A stretch of 64,000 nucleotides of DNA. Origin: Apostichopus japonicus (Eukaryota; Echinodermata; Holothuroidea; Aspidochirotida; Stichopodidae). The stretch lies in the NCBI RefSeq assembly GCF_037975245.1, contig NC_092563.1, positions 30,903,960 to 30,967,959 of the forward strand, in the 5' to 3' direction. Below, in pieces: positions 11,600-22,934 of the stretch (within the stretch, counting starts at the first letter, position 1; the number at the start of each line of letters is the position of its first letter). A model generated the notes under the pieces. It was given only the letters and a program-made list of their open reading frames with translations, was not told the DNA's origin and made no database searches. Made by a program: the position numbers and the translations under genes.

Positions 11600-13710
11600 G
11601 GTGGGACATATACTATGTGGTATGTGCATCCCTTCAGCTGAAGTGGAAGCCAAGAGATACAAATTTACAGCCCATTTGCCATCACCATTCCCCCTACCCT
11701 TCAATGGGGTGTATACAAGACCTATACAGGTTATAGCAAAAGTTTCAAGGTATACAATATTTTGTGTGAAAGTAACACAATTACAAAATCAATAACGGAG
11801 TTATCTCTCAATGTGATTTGGCATTGGTTCAATACATACCAGGAGTAGATGATGGTAAATGTAGGAATTGAACAGAAAGTGGGAGGGTTCTTTAACGTGG
11901 GTTAAAATAGTATATAAATGAAATACTACTATTGCTACCTTTAACCTCAAAGTACAGGATAGCCAAAGCAATGGAGGTCAAGGCAACTCCAACAACCCCC
12001 CCCCCCCCTAACATCCTTAGCTTCAAGACAGAACGGAAATGTTTCACAGCCCGGCCCCTGAATGATTCTCCCATTGCAAACAGGGTAAAAAGGGTCTATG
12101 TTAAAGGTATGCTGTATTGACCCCAAATATGCAAAATTTTCAAATATGGTCCATTGCATATGGTCATAATTTTTATACTCTTCATATTACCACCCTGAAG
12201 GTAATTTACCTCACTGGGACATCCAGCCATCTTCTTTGCTTATTTAGCATTATGGGAAAAGTTTAGAGGGTAATGCCTCCAGGAAAAGTGCAGTTTGAAA
12301 TCCTATAGCAAGTATAGCATTTAGTTAGGGGCCTATACATCTTTAACCTCTATACATTAAGAGTGATCAAGAGAAATATATTGGGTTGGGATAACTTAAG
12401 TACATATAGGCAAAGGTATTAGTAAGTATATAGGAATACCACCTTTGAAATTAATTTATTAGCCAGGCAACAAAAAAGGAGGGCAGAGGATATACCCAGT
12501 AGCTTATCAAAAGGAAGATCAAACGGGGATCAGGACCGCCAAGAAGTCATCCCTTAGCTTCCAGATGGAAGGTATAACAGAAGTTTTTTAATCAATACCG
12601 CTGACATTTGTTCATCCCTTAGGTAGAAAAGAACAGGGCAGGAATATGCCCAGTAGCTTGGACAAACAAGGGTGGGGAGGCAGAGCATCCACAGGGAAGA
12701 CTTAAAAACATAATCAGGACCACCAAGAAGTCTACCGTCAGCTTCCAGATGGAAGCCAGCTGAGGGTACACTTCAGAGCCCCAATGATCACCCCCTCCCC
12801 TCCGATCCTTCCGTTGGAAACAGTTTAAAATAGGGTCTATGTTAACCTATACACATTGAGTATTGCAGTTATCAAAATGAGACAATAAAGGAAGCACGTC
12901 TCAATTTGATTTTACATCGTTTCATGCATACGAGGGCATGGAGAATGGGTGAGGGTAGAGATTAAAGGAAAAATGTGACAAAGATATTTGGGAGTAGGTT
13001 AACATTATTACATATAGGCAAAGGTATATTGGGAAGTATATCTAAGAATACTACCGTGAAATTAAATCGGTTAGATAATAAAAAGAAGAAAAGTAGGGTA
13101 GGGATATATCCTGTAGTTTAGCCAAACAAGGAGGGGAGGAAAAGGGGGGGGGGATAAATCAGGACCACCAAGAAATCTCCTTAGCCTCCAGATGGTAGCC
13201 AGCTGGGGGAATATTTGATAGCCCACAATAAATCCCTGTGGCCCATTGCAAATATGGAAAATTGGGGTCTATGTTTACCTCTTCATAATTGAAAGTTATC
13301 AATAACATAATAAGGCAATCTAAAAGGGAGGAAACTTTCAGTGTTATCTTGCATTGGGTCTGCTTAACAGGTTTAGAGGAGGGGTAGGGTCGAGATTGAA
13401 GAGAAAGGGGGAGATGTTTTGGAGTGGGGCAACATTATTAAGTATGCTATATTTATAGTGAAATATCTAGCACTGCTATTTTTGACCTTTATGTATGTAC
13501 AGAGCAACACAGGACAAGAAATTCCCCATCCCCTTGCCATTTGTTGCAAAACAGAAGCCAAGGGATATTTTTTCACAGCCCCAATGTTTCTCCCCATTAC
13601 AAACAGGGTCAAAAGGGGTCAATGTTAACCTCTGCACATGCAGTATTGCCTGCAGTAACAAAATTAGGCAATCAACAGAGGAGGCAACTCTCAATGTGGT
13701 TTTAGAGTGA
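11600..13710 (-). repeat. Satellite-like units in left arm
   Basis: Degenerate units of about 350-470 bp. Diagnostic words in order on this strand are GGTATAxxxTGCCCAGTAGCTT, CAGGACCACCAAGAAGTC, CTTCCAGATGGAAG, a G/C run, CATTGCAAAxAGGGTC, TCTATGTTAACCTxTxCACAT and AATAAGGCAATC. Units are visible near 12.5, 12.65-12.9, 13.1-13.35 and 13.38-13.7 kb. The same family forms the 40.2-46.6 kb array in opposite orientation. Short open frames here are not genes. Confidence 0.65.
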
Positions 13711-14500
13711 GTATTCTGACTGGGCATACACAATTTCTTAAAGTTATTGAATGAATGAACAAACATTTACAGATACACAATGAACATGAAGTTTACCCAC
13801 TAAAAATCCCAAATGCATAAATGGCAATAAGATTTATACAGATCAACCTTACTATAGTGCTTTAATATTGGATTCTATGCAGTACTCTTTTTGCCTTTTT
13901 CCAATTTATTTGGTATTGACTTGTCCGCTTTCTAGTGAATACTTTAGGATATATTATTCCTTTCAACATTTCATCATGGACTGGTTTAACTTTAAGTTAT
14001 GAGTAGGGGATAATTGCTATCTGTATGGAATAACATATGAAGCAAGCATGAATGAGTTCTGACACATTATTACAATGTCAACATTAAGTTTATTTAAGGT
14101 GATCCTAGCAGGTTAGGGTCATGTACCATAGATCCTATTGCTCAATTGACACATGCTTTTGCAATTTGCTTTCTTGCATTGCAATTGCAAAGAGATATCT
14201 TATAGTTTTAACACATTGACATAGTCCTAGATTTATCCATTTTATTAAATGTTTTCTTTTAATGGGGTTGCATAAAAATAGATATTTAAATAATCAAACA
14301 TAACCAACTAATCAACCAAGTAAACAATCAATCAATACTGAAAATAAAAGCAAGCCTTTGTCAAAGTTAATGTACAGTAAAGGCTGTTAAACGAACTACA
14401 GTATTGATTAGATGAGCATGATTTATATTGCTCTGTTTTACACAGCCTTAATTTCTATTGATGAATCTTTCTTAGATGATCAATAAAGCAGAAGGATTAC

Positions 14501-14557
14501 CTTCAAAAGGACACAAAAGGACATGTTTTCCAGGCTGGAACTGTCATTGGTCGCTGC
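14501..14557 (-). CDS. Duplicate (left-arm) copy of 57-nt acidic exon
   Basis: The reverse complement of the exon at 18367-18423. It has an intact acceptor (TTCCAG) and donor (GTAATC) on the minus strand, and 19 codons identical base for base to the right-arm copy. The orientation is opposite to the downstream exons at 22403 and 28433. So it cannot join the same transcript unless the palindrome segment is transcribed separately. It may be a duplicated, orphan exon. Confidence 0.4.
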
Positions 14558-14994
14558 CTGGAAGAAACTTCATTTTGTAGATTTGAATGAAGTATAATGA
14601 AAGAGTATTTTAAATAAAGGGCAACACTAAATATAAGTGTATTTTATATGAAATAGATTTGTGGTTTCAAACCAGTGTACTTAAACCAGTAGTCAGCCAA
14701 CTTTTGACTGCAAGAACTTTTGACAGCAAGAAATTCAGGCACTCAGCCATGAACAAACTGATTATCAGCCAATCCCATGCTATCCCCCCCCCCCCACACA
14801 CACACTCACACCTCCACAGAAATACAAAGTCTTAACTCTCCAGAGAAAGGGCTTATCAGAGTATCACTTTTCTGTGTGGTAAAAAGAGCTAGTGCACAGG
14901 TGCAATCATATCCATAAATGTCTGCAACTTACCTGACTTATAAACAAATTTGTCCGAAACAACAGAATGGAAAACAAGTGCAACAAAAACTTAC

Positions 14995-15054
14995 GGGTAC
15001 TACAGAGTTATCTCTGACATCACTGTCTGTAGCTTCTTCCTCATTCTCTGGCTG
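14995..15054 (-). CDS. Duplicate (left-arm) copy of 60-nt acidic exon
   Basis: The reverse complement of the exon at 17864-17923. All 60 bases, the acceptor (CTCTTTAG) and the donor (GTAAGT) are identical to the right-arm copy, although surrounding intronic sequence shows substitutions. It encodes 20 codons including NEEEATDSDVRDNS. Same caveats as for 14501-14557. Confidence 0.4.
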
Positions 15055-15346
15055 CTAAAGAGAAACAAATACTCCTCAATTGATTTTAATATAAATGAAA
15101 TTCAATGCACGTTAAAGAATTGATGTAAGTAGAGAAATGAAGGAGAAGGGGGGGGGGGGGAGGCTCAGGTACCTAACGGTACTGTGGTAACTTCTCTAGA
15201 ATTACTGTAGAACATTACCAGACAGAACATAACATAAAGAAATCATAACAAGTAAAAAATTACTCCAATGTTGCTTTTTAACTTGGGAAGTTTGCACTTA
15301 CTTGTGCATCATTACTTTGAGCAAAAATATTGGCCATATTCCGAGG

Positions 15347-15772
15347 TCAAGTTCTTTCATACCCCTAAATTGACACATTCGTTGATAAGCTAACTGTAGT
15401 GTAGTGTAGTGAGGCCTTAGTATACATCAATTGACTTTGTATGCAGTTTGCTATGCTCTGAGCCTCTAAGCTCAGACAGGTCAGGTCCCAGAGATAAGTG
15501 GTATCATATTGAGGTAATGTTGGTTATTTTTAGGGTGTGAGATTCCAAATGACCAAGAAACGTGCAAAACTGGGTGGAGGGTGTTAAAAGCTTAAGAAAA
15601 GCCACAATGTGGTCAGCAAATAGCTGAAATGGATTCAAGCTGATAAAATATGTAATTCTGCTACACTGCAAAATGTTTAGGTGGCCTGCTGTATCGTTGC
15701 TAGTAATATTTGAAGGTGTGTCAATTACGAGGGTGCGTCAATCATGAAGCCTTTACTATACTACAGTTAGTT
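15347..15772 (+). mobile_element. Left-truncated MITE copy at palindrome junction
   Basis: Collinear with 48298-48702, from CAAGTTCTTTCATACCCC to GTGCGTCAATCATGAAGCC. Differences include a GTAGT expansion near 15400. The left terminus (TCATAATTGACGCAC side) and the first ~185 bases are missing, so the palindrome inner breakpoint lies within this element. Confidence 0.65.
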
Positions 15773-17571
15773 ACTACTGCATGTGTAATGTATTGAATGG
15801 TGATACCTAGTACTAGGTACTGCAGTACTGGTAGTCCTACAACTTACAAACTACGTGTAGGCTAATCAATCGCAAATTCAGCTAATTCAATGCATCCTCA
15901 CTAAGAAAGTAAGTATCACATTTATCATGCTAGCAAATCAAAGCAGCTGTCACCACTGCCATTACCACTCAACAATTTGAACAATAAAGTACTACCGTGG
16001 TATTGGGCCATTTTCTTTGAATAAAGGACCCAAGGAGTTCTCAATCATCATATTTTTCTGATGAAATGCAATTGGTTTTTGATTTGTTAGTGCAATGTGA
16101 ATTGTGTTATTTCAATTGAACAATGCTTTGATAGGGAAATATTGGAAGGTTTGGCTGTTAATAAATTTGAGCTTAGGCTGGACAATTGTTTAATCAAAAT
16201 CTTCATGACTTATGGAAGTGGATTGACTTCATTTTAGTCCATATAAGATTGTATATTCAATCAACAGGGAACATAAGTAGAATGCTCACGCTTCAACCTA
16301 CCTTTTGGAGATAAAGCCCACCAGCCTGCTATGCTTGACTAGTCAAGAATTTTTTACTCATTTATGGCCAGACACAATTGTTCAAATAGTGCAGATTAGA
16401 GAAGGGTGTCTTTGAATTCAGTCACATCTATGTATAATACTCATAGAGTAACATAACATATCCTAGGCCTATACTGTTACTTTAGTCTTAGAAGAGTTTT
16501 GACCATCCATCTTACACCTATTTTGTATTTCAGTCCTGTAGATGAAGTTATGTCCAAGATTAAGAAAAACTAGTCATTTGCAAGCAGCTATTAACTACTG
16601 CAAAGAGAAAACAGATCACACTTCATTGACATCTTGTTGGATAGATGACAAAATAGGTACAGTACATTGTTAAATTTTGTATCTTTTCCAGTTAAACCTA
16701 GTGCAAAGCATTTTGTCAGAGTTTATATGTAACTTAAAGTGTGCTTGCTGTATTCCAAGTTCCAACATTCAACATGCCAACTCTACAAGAGATAATGCTC
16801 AAGCCAAGCTAAACATGATCTGAACCTCTCAGAATCAATCAGTTTAACAACATTTATTTTTTCATCGTCTTTGCAAACTGAACTGTACCAGAAGAACACA
16901 TACTAGTGAAAAACATAAGAAGAATGATGTATATATTTCCAGGCTAATTTGAAGTCAGAGCTTTTTTTTAACTTCTACAGTCTACAGCTAGAATGTAATC
17001 TCATAAGCTTTTAAAGTGATAGCATGCTGAATATGGGGCCAGTAAGTACAGATCTTTAAGATACAATTAGTTGATTTGTTGCAGTTTCTGTGATCATGGG
17101 AGATGTATACATCTCACATCTCAATTGCTACACATACCAATTTTCTTGCAAAATTTTAAGATTTTGTGTCATGTTATTATATAGAAAAGGTCTTGATCCG
17201 GCTGCAATAGTCTCTTTAAAGCTTTGATATGAGATTGATATAAACTAGTGTTTGCACAAGTAACCCAATTACCCTCCCAACTGATTGCTACCTGGTTCCG
17301 AACATACTACCCGGTTCCGACGTAAAATGTAAAGTTATATTTTTGTACAAAATGTATAAGTTTGTTCAGGAAACCTATTGCCGCATTGTGTTTAATGTTT
17401 GCCACAATGCCCCCGAAAAATAAATTACATTTACTGTAGAAATGTTGATACGACTGGAATCCATAGTCGCCATAGTCACAAGCTGCTACTGTATTTCATC
17501 AGTAAACACGTCTGATTCTTCTAGAATTGATGTATGTTACGCCTAATGTTCAGTTGTAACATAAAAACAGG
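15347..17571. other. Spacer (loop) of the palindrome
   Basis: 2225 bases separate the arms. The first 425 bases are a left-truncated copy of the MITE at 48113-48696. The truncation point coincides with the arm/spacer junction. The remainder is AT-rich. A TTTTGTATTTCAG acceptor-like site at about 16533 is followed by stops in all frames. No gene is supported. Confidence 0.6.
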
Positions 17572-17863
17572 CCTCGGAATATTGCCAATATTTTTGCTCA
17601 AAGTAATGATGCACAAGTAAGTGCAAACTTCCCAAGTTAAAAAGCAACATTGGAGTAGTTTTTAGTTGTTATGATTTCTTTATGTTATGTTCTGTCTGGT
17701 AATGTTCTACAGTAATTCTAGAGAAGTTACCACAGTACCGTTAGGTACCTGAACCCCCCCCCCCCCCCCATTCTCCTTCATATCTCTACTTACATCAATC
17801 CTTTAAAGTGCATTGAATTTCATTTATATTAAAATCAATTGAGGAGTATTTGTTTCTCTTTAG

Positions 17864-17923
17864 CAGCCAGAGAATGAGGAAGAAGCTACAGACAGTGATG
17901 TCAGAGATAACTCTGTAGTACCC
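17864..17923 (+). CDS. Candidate exon A of a host gene (20 codons, acidic)
   Basis: A 60-nt segment is bounded by a pyrimidine-rich acceptor (TTTCTCTTTAG) and a consensus donor (CCC|GTAAGT). It is open in phase 0-0 and encodes an acidic peptide containing NEEEATDSDVRDNS. The left palindrome arm carries an identical copy on the other strand. Downstream exons B (18367), C (22403) and D (28433) continue in compatible phases. Upstream exons are not certain. The product is not recognised; acidic Ser/Asp/Glu-rich linkers are common in nuclear proteins. Confidence 0.45.
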
Positions 17924-18366
17924 GTAAGTTTTTGTTGCACTTTTTTTCCATTCTGTTGTTTCGGACAAATTTGTTTATAAGTCAGGTAAGTTGCAGACAA
18001 TTGTGGATATGATTGCACCTGTGCACTAGCTCTTTTTACCACACAGAAAAGTGATACTCTGATAAGCCCTTTCTCTGGAGAGTAAAGACTTTGTATTTCT
18101 GTGGAGGTGTGAGTGTGTGTGTGGGGGGGGGGGAGGGTGAATAGCATGGGATTGGCTGGTAATCAGTTTGTTCATGGCTGAGTGACTGAATTTCTTGCTG
18201 TCAAAAGTTCTTGCAGTCAAAAGTTGGCTGACTACTGGTTTAAGTACACTGGTTTGAAACCACAAATCTATTTCATATAAAATACACTTATATTTAGTAT
18301 TGCCCTTTATTTAAAATACTCTTTCATTATACTTCATTCAAATTTACAAAATGAAATTTCTTCCAG

Positions 18367-18423
18367 GCAGCGACCAATGACAGTTCCAGCCTGGAAAACA
18401 TGTCCTTTTGTGTCCTTTTGAAG
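18367..18423 (+). CDS. Candidate exon B of a host gene (19 codons)
   Basis: A 57-nt segment between acceptor TTTCTTCCAG and donor AAG|GTAATC. It is open in phase 0-0 and encodes a peptide containing TNDSSSLENMS. Exon A lies 443 bases upstream on the same strand with a matching phase. An identical copy sits in the left arm. The donor is weaker than that of exon A, with GTAATC instead of GTAAGT. Confidence 0.4.
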
Positions 18424-19867
18424 GTAATCCTTCTGCTTTATTGTTCATCTAAGAAAGATTCATCAATAGAAATTAAGGCTGTGTAAAACAGAGCAATATA
18501 AATCATGCTCATCTAATCAATACTGTAGTTCGTTTAACAGCCTTTACTGTACATTAACTTTGACAAAGGCTTGCTTTTATTTTCAGTATTGATCGATTGT
18601 TTACTTGGTTGATTAGTTGGTTATGCTTGATTATTTAAATATCTATTTTTATGCAACCCCATTAAAAGAGAACATTTAATAAAATGGATAAATCTAGGAC
18701 TATGTCAATGTGTTAAAACTATAAGATATCTCTTTGCAATTGCAATGCAAGAAAGCAAATTGCAAAAGCATGTGTCAATTGAGCAGTAGGATCTATGGTA
18801 CATGACCCTAACCTGCTAGGAACACCTTAAAAAAACTTAATGTTGACATTGTAATAATGTGTCAGAACTCATTCATGCTTCCAAACAGATAGCAATTATC
18901 CCCTACTCATAACTTAAAGTTAAACCAGTCCATGATGAAATGTTGAAAGGAATAATATATCCTAAAGTATTCACTAGAAAGCGGAAAAGTCAATACCAAA
19001 TAAATTGGAAAAAGGCAAAAAGAGTACTGCATAGAATCCAATATTAAAGCACTATAGTGAGGTTGATCTGTATACATCTTATTGCCATTTATGCATTTGG
19101 GGTTTTTAGTGGGTAAACTTCGTGTTCATTGTGTATCTGTAAATGTTTGTTCATTCATTCAATAACTTTAAGAAATTGTGTATGCCCAGTTAGAATACTC
19201 ACTCTAAAACCACATTGAGAGTTGCCTCCTCTGTTGATTGCCTAATTTTGTTACTGCAGGCAATACTGCATGTGCAGAGGTTAACATTGACCCCTTTTGA
19301 CGCTGTTTGTAATGGGGAGAAACATTGGGGCTGTGAACAATTATCCCTTGGCTTCTGTTTTGCAACAAATGGCAAGGGGATGGAGAATTTCTTGTCCTGT
19401 ATTGCTCTGTACGTACATTAAGGTCAAAAATAGCAGTGCTAGACATTGCACTATTAATATAGCATACTTAATAATGTTGCCCCACTCCAAAAACATCTCC
19501 CCCTTTCTCTTCAATCTCGACCCTACCTCTCCTCTAAACCTGTTAAGCAGACCCAATGCAAGATAACACTGAAAGTTTCCTCCCTTTTAAATTGCCTTAT
19601 TATGTTATTGATAACTTTCAATTATGAAGAGGTAAACATAGACCCCAATTATCCATATTTGCAATGGGCCACAGGGATTTATTGTGGGCTATCAAATATT
19701 CCCCCAGCTGGCTACCATCTGGAGGCTAAGGGTAGATTTCTTGGTGGTCCTGATTTACCCCCCCCCCCTTTTCCTCCCCTCCTTGTTTGGCTAAACTACA
19801 GGATATATCCCTACCCTACTTTTCTTCTTTTTATTATCTAACCGATTTAATTTCACGGTAGTATTAT

Positions 19868-20643
19868 CATTTCACGGTAGTATTATTATTTCACGGTAGT
19901 ATTATCTAAGTTGAAATATTATCTATAGGAAAACATGCTCAGAACACTATACCAGACCCTGGTTGTCCCGCATGTCACTTATTGTTCCATTATCTGGTCT
20001 GGTACATACAACACCAACCTTAACAATCTTATAATACTCCAAAAGGCAGCCATTCGCCACATAACACACTCAGCCCCACGTGAGCACACCAGTCCCCTAT
20101 TTAAAAAACTCAACTTACTAAAATTGCACGATCTCATTAAAGTTAAGCTTGCATTATTTGCCTACAAGACCTGGAATGGATTACTACCGGCTGCCTTTGA
20201 CAATTTTTTAACCAGTAACAGAGATGTACATAATCATAACACGAGGCATGCTAATCATGCCCACTATAATCTCTACAATACCACCATTGGAACTTTAAGC
20301 CTACAAAACCGTGCAACAAAAACATGGAATCTTCTAATGAACGATTTAAAGAGTAAAAAGTCAGTCACATCCTTTAAGAAGTGGTTTTGTAAGGAAATAA
20401 TAGCTAGTTACTGACTAAAACTAAATTATACCTGTATGTAATTACTATATATATATATATATATTGAACATTTAATTTGTACTTATATCTATGTATAAAT
20501 TCATACACATATATATATATTGTTTTTTCTTTTCTTTTCTTTTCTTTCTTCAGGGAGTCTTCCACATTGTTAAGCTTTTCAGCTTTATGGAAGACTTCCT
20601 CCACTTTGTACTTTTGTGGGAAACAAATAAATAAATAAATAAA
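19868..20643 (+). mobile_element. 5'-truncated LINE tail inserted in right arm only
   Basis: About 776 bases are absent from the equivalent place in the left arm (near 13060). There the flanking sequence CACGGTAGTATTCTTAG is continuous. The insert begins after a triplicated TTTCACGGTAGTATTAT block and encodes an RT C-terminus (19935-20414). It has (AT)n tracts and ends in (AAAT)n, a typical LINE tail. The left arm is the empty site, so insertion happened after the palindrome formed. Confidence 0.8.
19935..20414 (+). pseudogene. RT C-terminal domain, CR1/L2- or RTE-like LINE
   Basis: The frame encodes 159 residues with VVPHVTYCSIIWSGTY, LIILQKAAIRHIT, PLFKKLNLLKLHDLIK and a terminal SFKKWFCKEIIASY. 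These match the conserved region after the polymerase domain of many LINEs (consensus LVxPHLxYCxxVWG, LQKRAVRxI, LFxxLxILxLxDL). The palm and endonuclease are missing through 5' truncation. The sequence is otherwise open to its natural stop, so this copy is not old. Assignment to a clade needs a search. Confidence 0.7.
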
Positions 20644-22402
20644 GTATTCTTAGATATACTTCCCAATATACCTTTGCCTATATGTAATAATGTTAACCTA
20701 CTCCCAAATATCTTTGTCACATTTTTCCTTTAATCTCTACCCTCACCCATTCTCCATGCCCTCGTATGCATGAAACGATGTAAAATCAAATTGAGACGTG
20801 CTTCCTTTATTGTCTCATTTTGATAACTGCAATACTCAATGTGTATAGGTTAACATAGACCCTATTTTAAACTGTTTCCAACGGAAGGATCGGAGGGGGG
20901 GGGGGAATGATCATTGGGGCTCTGAAGTGTACCCCCAGCTGGCTTCCATCTGGAAGCTGACGGTAGACTTCTTGGTGGTCCTGATTATGTTTTTAAGTCT
21001 TCCCTGTGGATGCTCTGCCTCCCCACCCTTGTTTGTCCAAGCTACTGGGCATATTCCTGCCCTGTTCTTTTCTACCTAAGGGATGAACAAATGTCAGCGG
21101 TATTGATTAAAAAACTTCTGTTATACCTTCCATCTGGAAGCTAAGGGATGACTTCTTGGCGGTCCTGATCCCCGTTTGATCCCCTTCCTTTTGATAAGCT
21201 ACTGGGTATATCCTCTGCCCTCCTTTTTTGTTGCCTGGCTAATAAATTAATTTCAAAGGTGGTATTCCTATATACTTACTAATACCTTTGCCTATATGTA
21301 CTTAAGTTATCCCAACCCAATATATTTCTTTTGATCACTCTTAATGTATAGAGGTTAAAGATGTATAGGCCCCTAACTAAATGCTATACTTGCTATAGGA
21401 TTTCAAACTGCACTTTTCCTGGAGGCATTACCCTCTAAACTTTTCCCATAATGCTAAATAAGCAAAGAAGATGGCTGGATGTCCCAGTGAGGTAAATTAC
21501 CTTCAGGGTGGTAATATGAAGAGTATAAAAATTATGACCATATGCAATGGACCATATTTGAAAATTTTGCATATTTGGGGTCAATACAGCATACCTTTAA
21601 CATAGACCCTTTTTACCATGTTTGCAATGGGAGAATCATTCAGGGGCCGGGCTGTGAAACATTTCCGTTCTGTCTTGAAGCTAAGGATGTTAGGGGGGGG
21701 GGGGGTTGTTGGAGTTGCCTTGACCTCCATTGCTTTGGCTATCCTGTACTTTGAGGTTAAAGGTAGCAATAGTAGTAGTTCATGTATGTACTATTTTAAC
21801 CCAGGTTAAAGAACCCTCCCACTTTCTGTTCAATTCCTACATTTACCATCATCTACTACTGGTATGTATTGAACCAATGCCAAATCACATTGAGAGATAA
21901 CTCCCTTATTGATTTTGTAATTGTGTTACTTTAACACAAAATATTGTATACCTTGGAACTTTTGCTATAACCTGTATAGGTTTAGTATACACCCCATTGA
22001 AGGGTAGGGGGAATGGTGATGGCAAATGGGCTGTAAATTTGTATCTCTTGGCTTCCACTTCAGCTGAAGGGATGTACATACCACATAGTATATGTCCCAC
22101 CTATTTTCTCTTGCTATAAGAATTTGACTCTCCTGTACAAAAAAAAAATGCAATGACTCTCTGTAGAGTAAGCAATTACCCTGACATGTCACACAATTGA
22201 ATAGAAGCATGCTGATAACAGCTAATCATATATGGTGTAAAAAAGTTTTTGAATAATCTACCATTTGATTTTAAAATGTTGTATATAGGACTTCTGACAT
22301 CATATACTATTTTAATTGTACATGATTTCATCTCATTCAGCTAGTTATGTTCAATCTTCCTGATCTTCCAAAATTATGATGTGTTGGATATTTGTTTTGC
22401 AG

Positions 22403-22472
22403 AAACACACACAAACTGACTGCAACAACAAGACAGATGGAAAATATTCAGTCTCTGAATCAGATGAGGATG
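22403..22472 (+). CDS. Candidate exon C of a host gene (70 nt, acidic)
   Basis: Acceptor GTTTTGCAG and donor ATG|GTGAGT flank a 70-nt segment open in phase 0-1, containing NNKTDGKYSVSESDEDG. It lies 249 bases outside the right palindrome arm and is single copy here. Its acidic Ser/Asp/Glu content matches exon A. The single leftover base fits the phase of exon D at 28433. The protein family is not recognised. Confidence 0.45.
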
Positions 22473-22934
22473 GTGAGTTTGACTGTTTCTCCACAGGATT
22501 GTCCTTAGCCGGCTAACTAAATGTAGTACCTTGTAAATTTCCAGCTAACTGCACTCTGCTTGCTTTTATGTCATCTTTATGTTACTGTACAATAAACCAC
22601 ATATAAAAAAGTGAGGTATATGACTAGAACAGAACAACTGTTGAAGATATAATCTTATAGGTCATACTGCTGTATTGGCCCCAAATATAGCATGCTACCG
22701 CAAAAAAAAGTTTCCTACAATTATGTAATCCACCTGCCATGGTCGTAAAATGACCTCATTTTAACAGTTAGCCTGCACTGCCTGGCACATATCTTTCCTT
22801 GTATCAGAATCTTTGTGTATAGACACTGTCTTGTAAACTACACTGTCGACATATAACGATATATTACCACACAGCGTTTACACGAAGAACCTCACAGTGT
22901 CAAGCTGTGCAGACTACTTCATAGTGACCATCAT
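22473..22934. other. Intron-like sequence with partial dispersed repeat
   Basis: It contains GGTCATACTGCTGTATTGG and CCCCAAATATAGCATGC near 22660-22700, a minus-strand partial copy of the ~200 bp dispersed repeat. No gene seen. Confidence 0.45.

Larger units (their letters stand above)
11548..15346 (+). repeat. Left arm of large palindrome (~3.8 kb)
   Basis: This 3799-base arm is the reverse complement of 17572-22154, apart from a LINE insertion in the right arm and scattered substitutions and small indels. By eye the arms are roughly 97% identical. Markers: the outer edge reads ATTGCA plus a T-run here and an A-run plus TGCAAT at 22141-22154. The inner edge reads CCGAGG at 15341-15346 and CCTCGG at 17572-17577. 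The arm contains a dispersed repeat copy, several satellite-like units (11.6-13.7 kb) and minus-strand copies of two exons (14501-14557, 14995-15054). Confidence 0.9.
19210..22130 (+). repeat. Satellite-like units in right arm
   Basis: Mirror image of 11600-13710. Reading on + the unit runs: GATTGCCTAATTTTGTTACTG, TTAACATTGACCCC, a G-run, CTTCTGT or CATCTGGAAGCTAA, CTTGGTGGTCCTGAT, TTTGCCTATATGTAA, CCCACTCC, CTCGACCCTACC, CAGACCCAATGCAA. The array at 40.2-46.6 kb shows the same word order and orientation. Short open frames here are not genes. Confidence 0.65.
17572..22154 (-). repeat. Right arm of large palindrome
   Basis: The inverted counterpart of 11548-15346. After removal of the 776-base LINE insertion at 19868-20643 its length is ~3807 bases, almost equal to the left arm. 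It carries + strand exons at 17864 and 18367, satellite-like units at 19.2-22.1 kb and a dispersed repeat copy at 21375-21602. Mirrored markers: the C-run at 17755-17770 answers the G-run at 15151-15162, and the G-run at 18122-18132 answers the C-run at 14784-14795. Confidence 0.9.

Noticed and set aside
16534-16656. Exon-like segment between TTTGTATTTCAG and GTACAG in the palindrome spacer
   Set aside because: Stops occur in all three frames.
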